Shown here: positions 50,199 through 59,223 of the stretch, in pieces
Numbering within the stretch: position 1 is the first letter of the stretch
How the letters are laid out: each line of letters opens with the position of its first letter
Program-made: the position numbers and the translations under genes
Source: Olsenella porci
GTDB lineage: Bacteria; Actinomycetota; Coriobacteriia; Coriobacteriales; Atopobiaceae
Assembly: GCF_009695875.1 (NCBI RefSeq)
Contig: NZ_VUNC01000003.1
Location: 186,001 to 250,000 of the forward strand
Length of the DNA: 64,000 bases
Reading direction: 5' to 3'
Notes under the pieces: model-generated
Seen by the model: the letters and a program-made list of their open reading frames with translations, nothing else
The model's database searches: none
What the model was told of the DNA's origin: nothing

Positions 50199-51869
50199 GT
50201 GCTGTCAGGAACGCCCAGCGGATTCAGGGACATCCTCCCGACCGAGGCGCTCGCCCGCGAGCGCATCAGCCGAACGGTCACCGAGGGCTTCGCGTCGCAT
50301 GGGTACCTCCCGGTGGAGACACCCCTCCTGGAGGACCGCGCGGTCATCGAGCGGGGCGGCCGCATACAGGACAGCCCGTTTCAGCTCTTTGACACGGACG
50401 GCAGCCTGCTCGTCCTCCGTCCCGACCTCACGCTTCCCATCGCGCGCCTGGTGGCGGCCCGCGTTTCGGACGCGCAGCTGCCCGCCCGTCTGCGCTATGC
50501 GGCACCCATCGTGCGCGAGGAGTCGGTCCTCGGCGGCCAGCCCCGTCAGTTCACGCAGCTGGGCGTCGAGCGCTTTGGCGGCGACGGCATGGAGGGCGAG
50601 GTCGAGGTCGTGACGCTGCTTGGCGAGGCCCTGCGCGCCCTCGACGTGCCCGCCTGGCGCATCGTGTGCGGCTCCGTCTCGCCCCTCAAGGCGCTGCTCG
50701 ACTCGTGCGCTCCAAGCGACGAGTTCCGCGAGACCGTCCAGCGCCTGGTGCACGAGTCCGACCTGGTCTCGCTCGACGAGTTCGTTGCCGCCTCTGACGT
50801 CGACCCCGCCGCGGCCCGCGCAATCTGCGCCATTCCGCGCCTGGCCGGAGACGCCTCGGTCATCGACGAGCTCGACCGGCTCCTCGACGCAGCGGGCGTT
50901 ACGGCGGAGAGGCGCGGCACCGCCGAGCTCCGTTCCTTCGTCCGCGGGCTGGGCAACCTCGTGGCTGAGGACCACGTGTCCTTCGACTTCAGCGTCATCA
51001 ACTCCTTCGACTACTACACCGGCCTCATCTTCCGCGCCTACTGCGAGAGCTCGTCCGGCGCCCTCGCCATGGGCGGGCGCTACGACGCGGTCCTCGCCAA
51101 CTTCGGTCGTCCCGACGTGGCGTCCTGCGGCTTCGCGCTTCTCCTCGAACGCCTTCAGGAGGTCTTGGGCGAGCAGGGCGAGAGCGGCGTGGTCTCCGGC
51201 GTCGCGCCCCGTGGCCAGCGGCCGCTCAGGGTCGCCGTGCCCAAGGGCTCCCTCTTCGAGGGCTCCGTCCGCCTCCTGGAGCAGGCGGGCATGCCGGTGG
51301 ACGAGCTGCGCGAGCCGGGACGCCGCCTGATCATCCCGGCGGGCGACGTGGAGTACGTGATCGTGCGCGCCCAGGACGCCCCGAGCTTCGTGGGCCACGG
51401 CGGCGCGGACTGCGGCATCTGCGGCAACGACTCGGTCATCGAGGCGGGCATCGACCTGCTGCAGCTCGTCGACCTCGGCTTTGGCCGCTGTCGCTTTGTG
51501 GTGGCGGAGCCCAGGAGCCGCGCGGGCGAGGCAGAGCGCGCCTATCAGTGGCGCGGCACCGTTCGCGTTGCCACCAAGTACCCGCGCATCACGCGTAGGT
51601 ACTACGACGCCATCGGCCAGCATGCCGACATCGTGCAGCTGCACGGCAACATCGAGCTCGGGCCCATCGTGGGCATGACCGACCGCATCGTGGACATCAC
51701 CGCAACGGGCACCACGCTGCGCGAGAACGACCTGGTGGTCGTGGACGACGTAATGGAATGCACCGCCCGCTTCTTCGCGAGCCCCGCCGCGTACCGCACC
51801 GACGTGCGTGTGCGCGACCTGGCCGCGAGGCTCGGGCGGATCTGCCAGAGTGAAGGGAACCAGCAATGA
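50199..51869 (+). CDS. hisZG: Fused HisZ-HisG: ATP phosphoribosyltransferase with its regulatory subunit
   Basis: A 556-residue fusion. Residues 1 to about 335 are HisZ, the histidyl-tRNA synthetase-like regulatory subunit (GTPSGFRDILPTEALARERI, LLVLRPDLTLPIARLVA, RYAAPIVREES, FDYYTGLIFRAY, AMGGRYDAVLANFG). From about 343 the short form of HisG begins (LRVAVPKGSLFEGSVRLL, DVEYVIVRAQDAPSFV, GADCGICGNDSV), ending with the PRPP-binding TATGTTLRENDL. HisZG catalyses the first step of histidine synthesis, ATP plus PRPP to PR-ATP. HisZ and short HisG are normally separate proteins that form an octamer; fusion fixes their ratio. The start is GTG with GAGGGGAG ahead, and hisD overlaps by four bases. 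Confidence 0.93.
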   Translation: MLSGTPSGFRDILPTEALARERISRTVTEGFASHGYLPVETPLLEDRAVIERGGRIQDSPFQLFDTDGSLLVLRPDLTLPIARLVAARVSDAQLPARLRYAAPIVREESVLGGQPRQFTQLGVERFGGDGMEGEVEVVTLLGEALRALDVPAWRIVCGSVSPLKALLDSCAPSDEFRETVQRLVHESDLVSLDEFVAASDVDPAAARAICAIPRLAGDASVIDELDRLLDAAGVTAERRGTAELRSFVRGLGNLVAEDHVSFDFSVINSFDYYTGLIFRAYCESSSGALAMGGRYDAVLANFGRPDVASCGFALLLERLQEVLGEQGESGVVSGVAPRGQRPLRVAVPKGSLFEGSVRLLEQAGMPVDELREPGRRLIIPAGDVEYVIVRAQDAPSFVGHGGADCGICGNDSVIEAGIDLLQLVDLGFGRCRFVVAEPRSRAGEAERAYQWRGTVRVATKYPRITRRYYDAIGQHADIVQLHGNIELGPIVGMTDRIVDITATGTTLRENDLVVVDDVMECTARFFASPAAYRTDVRVRDLAARLGRICQSEGNQQ

Positions 51870-53269
51870 GAACGGTGGAGCTTAGGGGAGAGGAGCGTCT
51901 CTCCAAGAAGGACCTCGCGCGCACGGGCGCACTGCCCCGCGAGGTCATGGACAGCGCGCAGGCGATCGTGGACGACGTCCGCGAGCGCGGCGACGTCGCG
52001 GTGCGGGAGTACTGCCAGCGCTTTGACGGCGCCTGCCCCAGCGAGTTCCGCGTGCCGGACGAGGTGGTGAGGGGCGCCCTCGACATGGTTGATCCCGAGT
52101 TCCTCTCGTCGCTGCGCAAGGCGTACGACCAGATCCGCGACTTCCACGAGCGCGAGCGCGAGCAGTCGTGGTTCACGACCAAGCCCGATGGCACCATCCT
52201 GGGCGTCAAGGTGACCCCGGTCCCCTCCGTCGCCGTGTACGTGCCCGGCGGGCGCGCCCAGTACCCCTCCACCGTGCTCATGGACACGATCCCGGCCAAG
52301 GTCGCCGGCGTGCCCCGCGTGGTCATGGTGACCCCGCCCCAGCGCGATGGCTCGCTCTCGGCCTACACCCTCGCCGCGGCTGCGGTCGCTGGCGTGGACG
52401 AAGTCTACGCCGTCGGAGGCGCCCAGGCCATCGGTGCCGTTGCTTACGGCACCGAGAGCATTCCCGCCGTCTCGAAGGTGGTGGGCCCGGGCAACGCCTA
52501 CGTCGCCGCGGCTAAGCGCTACGTCTCGGGCGACGTGGGGATCGACATGGTCGCCGGCCCCTCCGAGGTGTGCGTGCTCGCGGATGCCACGGCCGACCCC
52601 GCCATCGTCGCAGCCGACCTCATGGCCCAGGCGGAGCACGACCCCATGGCCGCCTGCTACCTGGTCACGGACGACCCCACGCTTCCGGACCGCGTGTTCC
52701 CCGCCATCGAGGCGCTGGTCTCGCAGAGCCCCCGCGAGGAGATAACGCGCGCCTCCCTCGACGGCAAGGGGCTCTGCGTAGCATGCGACTCCCTCGACGC
52801 CGCCGTCGACGCCGTCAACCTCATCGCCCCGGAGCACCTTGAGCTCCACTGCGCCGATGCCTTCTCGCTTCTCGGCAGGATCCAGAACGCCGGTGCGATC
52901 TTTGTCGGCCCCTGGAGCTCCGAGCCCCTGGGCGACTACGTGGCGGGCCCCAACCACACGCTTCCCACGGGCGGCACCGCGCTCTTCTCCAACCCGCTCG
53001 GCGTCTACGACTTCCAGAAGCGCTCGTCGGTCATCGGCTACACCCCCGAGGGGCTGCTCGCCGACGCACCTGCCGTCCAGGCGCTCGCGCAGGCGGAGGG
53101 CCTGTGGGCCCACGCGCTCTCGGTGGGCATGCGCCGCAAGCTCCTGGCGGAGGGCGGCGACAATTTCGCCGATGTAACGGAAGCCTGCGCAGATGCCATG
53201 CAGACGGCGTGGCCGCGTAAGCTGGAGGAGCCCGGCAGGCCCGTCCTCTCCGGGTACGAGTCGCGCTGA
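51866..53269 (+). CDS. hisD: Histidinol dehydrogenase
   Basis: A 467-residue zinc enzyme that performs the last two oxidations, histidinol to histidine, with NAD+. Family signatures include VAVYVPGGRAQYPSTVLMDTIPA, KVVGPGNAYVAAAKR, DMVAGPSEVCVLAD and the active-site region GPNHTLPTGGTALF. It is slightly longer than the usual 430 residues, mainly at the C-terminus (HALSVGMRRKLLAEGG, then WPRKLEEPGRPVLSGYESR). The ATG overlaps the hisZG stop (ATGA), so translation is coupled. Confidence 0.96.
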   Translation: MRTVELRGEERLSKKDLARTGALPREVMDSAQAIVDDVRERGDVAVREYCQRFDGACPSEFRVPDEVVRGALDMVDPEFLSSLRKAYDQIRDFHEREREQSWFTTKPDGTILGVKVTPVPSVAVYVPGGRAQYPSTVLMDTIPAKVAGVPRVVMVTPPQRDGSLSAYTLAAAAVAGVDEVYAVGGAQAIGAVAYGTESIPAVSKVVGPGNAYVAAAKRYVSGDVGIDMVAGPSEVCVLADATADPAIVAADLMAQAEHDPMAACYLVTDDPTLPDRVFPAIEALVSQSPREEITRASLDGKGLCVACDSLDAAVDAVNLIAPEHLELHCADAFSLLGRIQNAGAIFVGPWSSEPLGDYVAGPNHTLPTGGTALFSNPLGVYDFQKRSSVIGYTPEGLLADAPAVQALAQAEGLWAHALSVGMRRKLLAEGGDNFADVTEACADAMQTAWPRKLEEPGRPVLSGYESR

Positions 53270-53287
53270 CGCGGGGGAGGTCGTCCT

Positions 53288-54388
53288 TTGGCACAGCAGA
53301 TTTCCCAGGCGGTGCGGGCGGTCATGAGGCCGTCGGCGGTGAGCCTGGAGCCCTATGACCCGTCCTTCTCGCCCTGCAGGGTCAACCTGTCGGCGAACGA
53401 GAACACCTACGGCATGCCGGCCGAGGTGCGCGACCACGTGTCGCAGGCCCTCGCCCAGGTGGCGACCAACCGCTACCCCAAGCCCATGAGCGACGAGCTC
53501 AGGGCGCAGATCGCGGAGTGGCATGGCGTCATGCCGGAGCAGGTGATCGTGGGCAACGGGGGAGACGAGCTTCTCTTCAACCTGTTCCTGGCCTTCGGTG
53601 GCAGTGGGCACACCATGGTCGACTGCCCGCCCACGTTCTCGGTGTACCGCCTGTACGCGGAGCTGGTCGAGACCACCGTGCGCGACGTGCGGCGAAATCC
53701 GGAGGACTTCTCGATCGATCCAGACGAGCTGGTCAAGGCCGCCACGGACGCGAGCATCGTGGTCCTGACCTCGCCCAACAACCCCACGGGCAACCTCGTC
53801 CCCACCGAGCTGGTTGCACGGGTGTGCGAGGCGTGCCCGGGCGTCGTGCTCGCGGACGAGGCCTACGGGGAGTTCTCGGCTGCGGGCTCCTCGGCCGAGC
53901 CGCTGCTGTCCGGCCACCCCAACCTCGTGGTGCTGCACACGTTGTCCAAGGCGTACTGCATGGCCGGCGCGCGCGTGGGCTACCTCCTGGGCTCGCCCTC
54001 GGTCATCGGCGCGCTCTCGGCGGTGCGGCAGCCCTACTCCGTCAACGTCCTCTCGCAGGCGGCGGCATCCGTCGTTGTAAGCGAGCGCGAGGCGTTTGAG
54101 CCCACCATCGCCCGGATCGTCTCGGAGCGCTCCCGCCTCGCGGGCGGGCTCTCGTCGCTCGAGCGCCTGGGCGTGCGCGTGTGGCCCAGCGAGGCCAACT
54201 TCCTCCTCGTGCGCATGCCGGACGCCCATCGCGTCCGCTGCCTGCTGCGCGACGAGCACTCCATCCTCGTGCGCGACTTCTCCAGCACCCCGGGGCTAAG
54301 GGACTGCCTCCGCGTCACCGTGGGCACCCCCGCCGAGAACGACGAGGTCGTCTCGGCCATATCCCAGATCCTGAGCAGGGAGGACTGA
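53288..54388 (+). CDS. hisC: Histidinol-phosphate aminotransferase
   Basis: A 366-residue fold-type I PLP enzyme converting imidazole acetol-phosphate and glutamate to histidinol-phosphate. NLSANENTYGMP is the N-terminal substrate region, SPNNPTGNL and DEAYGEF follow, and the PLP lysine is Lys221 in HTLSKAYCMAGARVGY. The start is TTG 53288 with GGGGGAGG upstream, 18 bases after hisD. hisB overlaps its stop by one base (TGATG). Confidence 0.95.
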   Translation: MAQQISQAVRAVMRPSAVSLEPYDPSFSPCRVNLSANENTYGMPAEVRDHVSQALAQVATNRYPKPMSDELRAQIAEWHGVMPEQVIVGNGGDELLFNLFLAFGGSGHTMVDCPPTFSVYRLYAELVETTVRDVRRNPEDFSIDPDELVKAATDASIVVLTSPNNPTGNLVPTELVARVCEACPGVVLADEAYGEFSAAGSSAEPLLSGHPNLVVLHTLSKAYCMAGARVGYLLGSPSVIGALSAVRQPYSVNVLSQAAASVVVSEREAFEPTIARIVSERSRLAGGLSSLERLGVRVWPSEANFLLVRMPDAHRVRCLLRDEHSILVRDFSSTPGLRDCLRVTVGTPAENDEVVSAISQILSRED

Positions 54389-54975
54389 TGGGCAGGACAT
54401 CCACCGTATCCCGCAAGACGGGCGAGACGGACATCACGGTCACCCTCGACCTGGACGGGTCGGGACGGTGCGACATAGACACGGGCATCGGCTTCTTCGA
54501 CCACATGCTGTCGGCGCTCGGGCGCCACTCGCTCATGGACCTGACCGTCCATGCCAAGGGTGACACCTGGGTGGACGACCACCACACGGTCGAGGACGTG
54601 GGGATCGTGATGGGGCAGGCCATCCGCCAGGCGCTGGGGGACAAGAGCGGCATCGCGCGCTTCTCCCAGGCGATCGTCCCCATGGACGAGGCGCTGGTGC
54701 TCGCCGCCATCGACGTGAGCGGGCGCGGGGAGCTGTACTGGGACGTCCCCATTGGCCCCGACAAGGTGGGGACCTTCGACACCGAGCTGGGCCACGAGTT
54801 CTTCCAGGGGCTCGCTCGCGACGCCGGCATCACGCTGCATCTGCGCGAGCTGGCGGGCGAGAACGCCCATCACATCCTGGAGTGCGCGTTCAAGGCCGCC
54901 GCGCGCGCCCTCAGGCAGGCCGTCGAGCCCGACCCGCGCGTGAGCGGCATCCCATCGACCAAGGGGAGCCTGTGA
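54388..54975 (+). CDS. hisB: Imidazoleglycerol-phosphate dehydratase
   Basis: A 195-residue monofunctional HisB without the N-terminal phosphatase domain found in enterobacteria. The manganese-binding histidine motifs are DDHHTVEDVG and ENAHHILECAF, and TGIGFFDHMLSALGRH is the family signature. Since the histidinol-phosphatase is neither fused nor visible elsewhere in the operon, that step must be encoded outside this window. One-base overlaps (TGATG) link it to hisC and hisH. Confidence 0.95.
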   Translation: MGRTSTVSRKTGETDITVTLDLDGSGRCDIDTGIGFFDHMLSALGRHSLMDLTVHAKGDTWVDDHHTVEDVGIVMGQAIRQALGDKSGIARFSQAIVPMDEALVLAAIDVSGRGELYWDVPIGPDKVGTFDTELGHEFFQGLARDAGITLHLRELAGENAHHILECAFKAAARALRQAVEPDPRVSGIPSTKGSL

Positions 54976-55640
54976 TGAGTGCCGGCGACATCGTCGTGGT
55001 CGACTACCACAAGGGGAACCTGCAGAGCGTCGTCCGCGGCATCAACGCCGTGGGAGGGAGCGCGACTGTCACAGACGACCCGCGGGCCATCTCCGAGGCC
55101 TCGGGCGTCGTGCTCCCGGGCGTCGGCGCCTTCGAGGACGCAATGGCCTTCCTCCGCCAGAGCGGTCAGGCCGACGCAATCGTCGACTCCATCCGCCGTG
55201 GCGTTCCGTTCCTGGGCATCTGCCTGGGCCTTCACCTGCTTTTTGAGCGGGGGGACGAGCGCAGCGCCACTCCCGGCAAGTCGTTCGAGGGCAAGTGGGT
55301 CCCCGGACTGGGCGTGCTCAGCGGCTCGGTGACGCGCCTTGAGTCGACGAGGCTCAAGGTCCCGCACGTGGGCTGGGACCAGGCCTACCTCACCCAGGTG
55401 GGCGAGAGGTGTCCGCTCCTGGTGGACGTGCCCCAGGGCGCCAACGTGTACTTCACGCACTCCTACGCCGTCTCGGACGACGTGGACGACGGCATCGTGG
55501 CGGCGCGCACCCACTACGTGCGCAGCTTCGCCTCGTGCGTGTGGCGCGACAACGTGTACGGGGTCCAGTTCCACCCCGAGAAGTCCTCGGGAACGGGCGG
55601 CAGGATCCTCTCCAACTTCGTGCGCGTGGTGAGGGGATAG
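54975..55640 (+). CDS. hisH: Imidazole glycerol phosphate synthase, glutaminase subunit
   Basis: A 221-residue class I amidotransferase that supplies ammonia to HisF. The nucleophile is Cys83 in FLGICLGLHLLFE, the oxyanion strand is LPGVGAFEDAM near 48-57, and the His-Glu pair is in GVQFHPEKS. KVPHVGWDQ is a HisH-specific run. Its ATG overlaps the hisB stop by one base, and hisA starts two bases after its stop. Confidence 0.95.
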   Translation: MSAGDIVVVDYHKGNLQSVVRGINAVGGSATVTDDPRAISEASGVVLPGVGAFEDAMAFLRQSGQADAIVDSIRRGVPFLGICLGLHLLFERGDERSATPGKSFEGKWVPGLGVLSGSVTRLESTRLKVPHVGWDQAYLTQVGERCPLLVDVPQGANVYFTHSYAVSDDVDDGIVAARTHYVRSFASCVWRDNVYGVQFHPEKSSGTGGRILSNFVRVVRG

Positions 55641-55642
55641 CG

Positions 55643-56419
55643 ATGGTCCTACTCCCGGCGATAGACCTGGTGGCGGGCAAGGTCGTTCGTCTCTCCCGCG
55701 GCGACCGCTCCAAGATGGACGTGTACTCCGACGACCCGGTGGCGGTGGCGCGCGACTTTGCCGCGAGCGGGGCCACGTGGGTGCACGTGGTGGATCTCTC
55801 GGCGGCGTTTGGCGAGGACGAGCGGGCGCTCGAGGCCAACCGCCGTGCCATCTCGGCCATCTGTGCTCTCGGCGACCTCAGGGTCGACACGGGTGGTGGA
55901 GTGCGGTCCATGGAAGCCATCGAGCGCCTTGCGCAGGTGGGCGCAACCCGCATCGCCGTGGGCACGGCACTCGTTCGCGACGCCGACTTCGCTCGCGAGG
56001 CGGCACGGCGCTACGGGTCGCTCCTGGCGGCAGACGTTGCGGGCCGTGACGGCATGGTCCGCGTGAACGGCTGGCGAGAGGGAGTCGGCCTCAGGGTGGA
56101 CGAGCTCGTCTCGTCGCTCGCGGCCATGGGCTACCGGCACCTGGTCTACACCGACGTCGCCCGCGACGGCATGCAGTCGGGCATCGACGACCAGGCATAC
56201 CGGCACGTCGCCCAGGTGGCGGGCTTCCCCGTGGTCGCCTCGGGCGGCATCGCGTCGATCGACGACGTGCGCCGGCTCGCTGGTCTGGGGAGCGACGTGG
56301 TGGAGGGCGCGATTACCGGACGTGCCATCTACGAGGGGAGCCTTTCGCTGCGCGAGGCGCTTGCCGCCGCGGCGGGCGAGGGTGATTTCGTGACCAAGGG
56401 AGAAGCGCATGCTGACTAA
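55643..56419 (+). CDS. hisA: Phosphoribosylformimino-AICAR ribotide isomerase
   Basis: A 258-residue (beta/alpha)8 barrel that isomerises ProFAR to PRFAR. The catalytic Asp8 is in [15 protein letters not shown] and the second acid is in [12 protein letters not shown]. Phosphate-binding glycines are in VDTGGGVRS and [11 protein letters not shown]. It is not the bifunctional PriA annotation by any feature I can confirm, although a dual His/Trp isomerase cannot be excluded in an actinobacterium. It overlaps hisF by eleven bases. Confidence 0.92.
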   Translation: MVLLPAIDLVAGKVVRLSRGDRSKMDVYSDDPVAVARDFAASGATWVHVVDLSAAFGEDERALEANRRAISAICALGDLRVDTGGGVRSMEAIERLAQVGATRIAVGTALVRDADFAREAARRYGSLLAADVAGRDGMVRVNGWREGVGLRVDELVSSLAAMGYRHLVYTDVARDGMQSGIDDQAYRHVAQVAGFPVVASGGIASIDDVRRLAGLGSDVVEGAITGRAIYEGSLSLREALAAAAGEGDFVTKGEAHAD

Positions 56420-57176
56420 GCGCGTCATCCCCTGCCTGGACGTGAAGGACGGCAGGGTCGTGAAGGGCGTCAACTTTGTGGGGCTCCGCGACGCCGGGGA
56501 CCCCGTGGAGCTTGCGGCGGCGTACGACCGCGAGGGCGCCGACGAGGTCGTGTTCCTGGACATTACGGCGACCTCCGACGACAGGGACACCACCGTGGAG
56601 CTCGCCTCGCGCGCCGCCGAGGAGGTCCGCATTCCGTACTGCGTGGGTGGCGGCATGCGCACCGTGGCGGACATGAGGCGCATGATAGCCGCGGGCGCCG
56701 ACAAGGTCTCGGTCAACTCCGCTGCGGTGAGAGACCCGTCGCTCATCACCTCCGCGGCGGACGCCTTTGGCAGCCAGGCGGTCGTCGTCGCAATCGACGC
56801 GCGTCACGTGGGACCCGGCGACAAGTGGGAGGTCTACACCGCGGGTGGCCGCACTCCCACGGGCATCGACGCGGTGGAGTGGGCCGAGGAGGCCGCGCGT
56901 CGCGGTGCGGGCGAGATTCTCCTCACCAGCATGGACCGCGACGGCACCAAGGACGGCTTCGACATCCCCCTCACCAGGGCGGTCGCCCGTGCCGTGCCCA
57001 TCCCCGTGATTGCCTCGGGCGGCGTGGGCTGCCTGGAGCACTTTGCCGAGGGCATCGTGGACGGCGAGGCAGACGCCGTCCTCGCCGCGAGCGTGTTCCA
57101 CTTTGGCACGTACACCATCCGCCAGGTCAAGGAGTACATGGCCTCGCAGGGCATCGCCGTGCGTCTGGACTTCTAG
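56409..57176 (+). CDS. hisF: Imidazole glycerol phosphate synthase, cyclase subunit
   Basis: A 255-residue barrel that uses ammonia from HisH to make imidazole glycerol phosphate and AICAR. The catalytic Asp11 is in [17 protein letters not shown] and the second Asp is in VVAIDARHV. The phosphate sites are VGGGMRT and [11 protein letters not shown]. It starts inside the end of hisA and is the last gene of the first his operon; a canonical terminator follows. Confidence 0.96.
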   Translation: MLTKRVIPCLDVKDGRVVKGVNFVGLRDAGDPVELAAAYDREGADEVVFLDITATSDDRDTTVELASRAAEEVRIPYCVGGGMRTVADMRRMIAAGADKVSVNSAAVRDPSLITSAADAFGSQAVVVAIDARHVGPGDKWEVYTAGGRTPTGIDAVEWAEEAARRGAGEILLTSMDRDGTKDGFDIPLTRAVARAVPIPVIASGGVGCLEHFAEGIVDGEADAVLAASVFHFGTYTIRQVKEYMASQGIAVRLDF

Positions 57177-57217
57177 GCTTGTCTCCCCGTGAATGAACTC
57201 CCGCCTCCTGCGGTAGG

Positions 57218-57254
57218 AATCCCCTGGCGTCGCATTTGGCGCCAGGGGATTTTT
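57218..57254 (+). terminator. Rho-independent terminator of hisZGDCBHAF
   Basis: A perfect 12-bp stem (AATCCCCTGGCG at 57218-57229 with its complement at 57240-57251), a 10-nt loop and a TTTTT tail (57250-57254). Confidence 0.93.
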
Positions 57255-57260
57255 AGTCGA

Positions 57261-58184
57261 ATGGAAGTGGTTCTCGTGGGGGAGAAGATCGGTTTCATCG
57301 GGCTTGGCAACATGGGAAGGCCGATGGCGACCAACCTCGTGCGTACGGGATACGACCTCATGGTGGGCGACCTCAACCGGGAAGCCGTCGACGCGCTGGT
57401 CGCCGAGGGTGCGCAGACGGGCACCAACGACCAGATCGCCGCGTGGGCGGACGTCCTGGTGACGATGCTTCCCAACGGCCCCGTGGTCCAGTCGGTCCTC
57501 TTCGGTGCGCCGGGGGCGACGTCCGTCGAGCCCGGCACGGTCGCCGCATCGCTGCGGAAGGGTGCGCTGGTCTGCGACATGAGCTCGGTCAAGCCGTCGG
57601 AGTCCCGTGCCTGCGCGCGTCTCCTCGGCGCGGTCGGCGTGGGCTTTGTGGACGCTCCCGTCTCCGGCGGACAGAAGGGTGCCGAGGAGGGCAGGCTCGC
57701 AATCATGTGCGGTGGGAGCCAGCCAGACTTCGACCGCATGTCTCCCATGCTCGACGTGATGGGCGCCTCCGCCAGGCTCATCGGACCCGTTGGCTCGGGC
57801 AGCGTCGCCAAGCTCGTCAACCAGATGATCGTCGCCAACACCACCGCGGTCGTGTGCGAGGCGTTCACGTTCGCTCGCAAGGAGGGCGTGGACCCCAAGA
57901 CCGTCTTCGAGGCGATTCGTGGCGGAGCGGCCGGCTCTGCAGTGCTCGACATGAAGCTTCCCCAGATGCTCGCGCACGACTTCACGCCGCCCAGCGCTGC
58001 GACGAGCATCCTCCACAAGGACGTGGCGAACTGCCTGGCCGCCGCGCACGAGGCGGACTCTCCCGTGCCGTACACCGCCCAGGCGTACGAGATCCTCCAG
58101 GCGATGAGGGCAAACGGGCTCATGGACCAGGACTTCGCCTCGATGGTGACCTACTTCGAGCGACTGGCGGACTGCACGCTCTAG
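57261..58184 (+). CDS. 3-hydroxyisobutyrate dehydrogenase-type NAD(P)-dependent reductase
   Basis: A 307-residue beta-hydroxyacid dehydrogenase, the group that includes tartronate semialdehyde reductase GarR. The nucleotide-binding run is IGFIGLGNMGRPMATNL. The substrate loop DAPVSGGQKGAEEG and the catalytic Lys184 in GSVAKLVNQM are clear. Substrate is unknown. The ATG is only six bases past the T-run of the his terminator and has no ribosome site, so it may be leaderless or start at GTG 57276. It interrupts the histidine genes and has no clear metabolic link to them. Confidence 0.85.
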   Translation: MEVVLVGEKIGFIGLGNMGRPMATNLVRTGYDLMVGDLNREAVDALVAEGAQTGTNDQIAAWADVLVTMLPNGPVVQSVLFGAPGATSVEPGTVAASLRKGALVCDMSSVKPSESRACARLLGAVGVGFVDAPVSGGQKGAEEGRLAIMCGGSQPDFDRMSPMLDVMGASARLIGPVGSGSVAKLVNQMIVANTTAVVCEAFTFARKEGVDPKTVFEAIRGGAAGSAVLDMKLPQMLAHDFTPPSAATSILHKDVANCLAAAHEADSPVPYTAQAYEILQAMRANGLMDQDFASMVTYFERLADCTL

Positions 58185-58242
58185 GGGACGCCGGGGAATC
58201 CGTGGGCCATTGCCGCCCCACGTGACCCTGGAGACCCCGGCC

Positions 58243-58516
58243 GCTTAGAAAAACCGGTGCCCGTGCGAATCCCGAGACATGCCTGCTTAGCTTTCTCGGG
58301 CCTCGTGCGATTTCCGTCTCTCGGTGCTTAACAAACCTAGCCCTCGGGTGGATTTAGGTGAGAGATGCTTAGACACGCTAAGCCTCTTGTCGATTTCGGG
58401 GCGATATGCTTAACAACGCTAGCCCTCGTGTGAGTTGCGCGGCGGTAATCCACAAGAGGGCTAGCATCGCTAAGCACGCGGGAATCAAATCCACACGAGG
58501 GCTAGCACCGCTAAGC
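58243..58516. repeat. Family A repeat array A3 (five forward, two inverted units)
   Basis: Forward units begin at 58243, 58285, 58326, 58367 and 58408 (spacings 42, 41, 41, 41). A 10-nt turn (58437-58446) leads to inverted units at 58447-58475 and 58488-58516, again 41 apart, and then a fragment of another inverted unit near 58529-58540. The first two forward units are degenerate; those nearest the turn are best conserved. This is the largest copy and the one not located between convergent genes: it lies between the GarR-like gene and hisI. Confidence 0.87.
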
Positions 58517-58540
58517 ATCCCGGGACGGAATCCGCATGGG

Positions 58541-58743
58541 AGCAGTGACTCTCCGTGCGCGTCTCGACGGCGGCGAATGAGCGGTTACCCCCAGCCAAAA
58601 GGCACCCTCCGTCGTCCCTCCTTAGCCGCTCTTCCCTCTCCCGCGGAACCTTTGGAGTCTGCTTCGCCGCACCCCCGGGCGGCTCCGCGACAGCCCGACA
58701 TCCCACGCCCCCAAGCCGCCTTCCGTTTCCAGTTGATGCGACC
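58541..58743. other. Non-coding stretch between array A3 and the hisI promoter
   Basis: About 200 bp with no gene, strong hairpin or recognisable site. Confidence 0.35.
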
Positions 58744-58776
58744 TTGTCGGCCTGGCACTGTAGTGTAGTAAAGTGA
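58744..58776 (+). promoter_or_regulatory. hisIE promoter with candidate his operator
   Basis: TTGTCG (58744-58749) and TAGTAA (58766-58771) with 16 bp between. The overlapping dyad GGCACTGTA (58754-58762), six bases, TAAAGTGA (58769-58776) matches the hisZG dyad at 50088 in sequence and spacing. The dyad covers the -10, as expected of a repressor site. Confidence 0.65.
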
Positions 58777-58812
58777 GCGCGAACGCAAGGCGTCCAGGGG
58801 AGGTTGGCACAC

Positions 58813-59223
58813 ATGGCGGAGTCGCGGCAGGGGGGATCCCCCTCCACGTATGCGGGCGAGTCACTGCAGCAGGTCACGGCAGGCGAGACGAGCATCAGGT
58901 ACGATGACCGCGGGCTCGTCCCGGTGGTGGTTCAGCAGGTCGGCACCGGCGAGGTCCTGATGGTCGCGTGGGCAAACGACGAGGCCGTGCGCCTGACCTT
59001 CTCCACCGGCACCAGCTGGTTCTGGTCGCGCTCCCGCCGAGAGCTGTGGAACAAGGGCGCCACCAGCGGCAACATGCAGCAGGTGCGTCGCGTGCTCGTC
59101 GACTGCGACGCTGACACGCTGCTGTACGAGGTGGACTCGCCCGGCCCGGCGTGCCACACGGGAAAGAGGAGCTGCTTCTTCCGCCAGCTCACGGCGGAGG
59201 ATGACGCAAAGGGGGAGTGTTAG
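58813..59223 (+). CDS. hisI: Phosphoribosyl-AMP cyclohydrolase
   Basis: A 136-residue HisI that opens the adenine ring of PR-AMP (third step). The metal site is VDCDADTLLYEV (Asp97, Cys98, Asp99, Asp101) with Cys114 and Cys121 in PACHTGKRSCFF; SWFWSRSRRELWNKG is the family signature. The first 25 residues are an unconserved extension. ATG 58813 is nine bases after AGGGGAGG. It is separate from HisE, unlike the fused HisIE of enterobacteria, and is directly followed by hisE. Confidence 0.94.
   Translation: MAESRQGGSPSTYAGESLQQVTAGETSIRYDDRGLVPVVVQQVGTGEVLMVAWANDEAVRLTFSTGTSWFWSRSRRELWNKGATSGNMQQVRRVLVDCDADTLLYEVDSPGPACHTGKRSCFFRQLTAEDDAKGEC

Noticed and set aside
51602-54259. Long minus-strand frame (885 codons) opposite hisD and hisC
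   Set aside because: Same cause: an antisense shadow of well-supported his genes.
58243-58516. Array A3 as a CRISPR array
   Set aside because: Spacers are only 12 nt, units invert within the array, and no cas genes are present in the window.
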